DNA of 5,346 nucleotides, taken from assembly GCA_021736615.1 (NCBI GenBank), contig JAIPFN010000080.1, forward strand, positions 1 to 5,346, read 5' to 3'. The translations under genes and the position numbers were made by a program. This document shows positions 4,921 to 5,346 of the stretch, one piece after another. The notes beneath the pieces are model-generated. The model was given only the letters and a program-made list of their open reading frames with translations. It searched no databases and was not told the DNA's origin. This DNA comes from Phycisphaerae bacterium. GTDB taxonomy: Bacteria; Planctomycetota; Phycisphaerae; Sedimentisphaerales; Anaerohalosphaeraceae. Each line of letters opens with the position of its first letter. Position 1 is the first letter of the stretch.

Positions 4921-5325
4921 TCAATTCTCAAGCTTTGATAATACAATGGTTTTATATTTAGACCAGACATTGTCCTGCTTGCCATCAACAATCCTTTTCA
5001 TGCACCATGCATAAGGAAAAATAGTTGCACCATTCCATTCATACGGGAATGTCTCGGTCCCTAATTGCGGATGATCGCGTTTCCACTGACCCTTTATAGA
5101 GTTTAACTCAATAACAGAAATAATATATGCAGCAAAAGACAGGGCTATCCCGCTTAATCCATCGTCCCCTGCCTTTAGATATTCATTATGAATTATTTTC
5201 AGCATTTTTTCGATTCGCTTGACAGATTTATGTGAATAATCAAGCTTATAACCCAACGCCTTAGCAATCTCTAATGCATTATCTGTTAGCTCTCTTTTAA
5301 GCGTATCCATCTCTTTTGATTGCAT
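4921..5325 (-). CDS. Uncharacterised 134-aa protein
   Basis: This is a small soluble alpha/beta protein I cannot name. Residues 1-50 are mostly helical and charged. The stretch GLSGIALSFAAYIISVIELN (56-75) is a hydrophobic helix, followed by GQW (79-81), a strand pair FPYEWNG/ATIFPYAW (93-107) and KRIVDGKQDNVWSKY (110-124). The order helix, G-x-W, FP, KRI..G..D.V...Y is reminiscent of small domains in uncharacterised families such as DUF3806 and some immunity-type proteins, but this is recollection of pattern only. AAGG lies 8 nt before ATG 5325; M6 (5310) is an alternative start. GC content over 4921-5320 is 149/400 (37%), lower than the GH130 gene (120/240, 50%, in four sampled 60-base blocks). 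It is followed after 74 nt by the 186-aa gene. Its own promoter lies at or beyond the window edge. Confidence 0.7.
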   Translation of the reverse strand: MQSKEMDTLKRELTDNALEIAKALGYKLDYSHKSVKRIEKMLKIIHNEYLKAGDDGLSGIALSFAAYIISVIELNSIKGQWKRDHPQLGTETFPYEWNGATIFPYAWCMKRIVDGKQDNVWSKYKTIVLSKLEN

Positions 5326-5346
5326 TGCCTTTACCTTTTTTATAAT

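Noticed and set aside
1..5346. CRISPR array, tRNA/rRNA gene, insertion sequence or recognisable defence module
   Set aside because: No regularly spaced repeats, tRNA-like cloverleaf, terminal inverted repeats with a transposase, or defence-family motifs were seen in the window.

Overview
The window looks like chromosomal DNA from an anaerobic or microaerophilic bacterium, most likely a planctomycete of the Phycisphaerae/Sedimentisphaerales type. This placement is an inference. It rests on the sequence style of ribosomal protein L28, a rubrerythrin (an oxidative-defence enzyme typical of anaerobes), an isolated GH130 mannoside-active enzyme, and roughly 50% GC in the conserved genes. No rRNA or other decisive marker is present.

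Layout, left to right. Positions 1-1167 hold a housekeeping block on the minus strand: rpmB (L28), a clear intrinsic terminator, gatC, and the N-terminal 169 codons of gatA, which runs off the left edge. GatC and GatA are subunits of the tRNA-dependent amidotransferase that makes Gln-tRNA(Gln) and/or Asn-tRNA(Asn), so the block serves translation. Positions 1168-1409 are an AT-rich spacer between the divergent rpmB and SDR genes, with candidate promoters on both strands and a GC-rich hairpin in the rpmB leader. Positions 1410-2315 carry the only plus-strand gene, a classical short-chain dehydrogenase/reductase with a very basic C-terminal tail. It converges, with an 8-bp gap, on a minus-strand rubrerythrin gene (2324-2887).

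From 2888 to the right edge every gene is on the minus strand. Read 5' to 3' on that strand the order is an uncharacterised 134-aa protein, an uncharacterised 186-aa protein, a REP-like hairpin, an uncharacterised 105-aa two-helix membrane protein, a GH130 enzyme and then rubrerythrin. The 105-aa gene and GH130 are 17 nt apart and probably co-transcribed. The 134-aa gene is clearly more AT-rich (37% GC over 4921-5320) than GH130 (about 50% in sampled blocks), which hints at a different history.

The most unusual detail is at 4268-4289. A perfect 7-bp stem with a 3-nt loop is preceded on the minus strand by the tetranucleotide GTAG, the hallmark of REP elements mobilised by REP-associated tyrosine transposases. 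The TAG of that GTAG is the stop codon of the 186-aa gene. I see no CRISPR array, tRNA, rRNA, insertion sequence or recognisable defence system.
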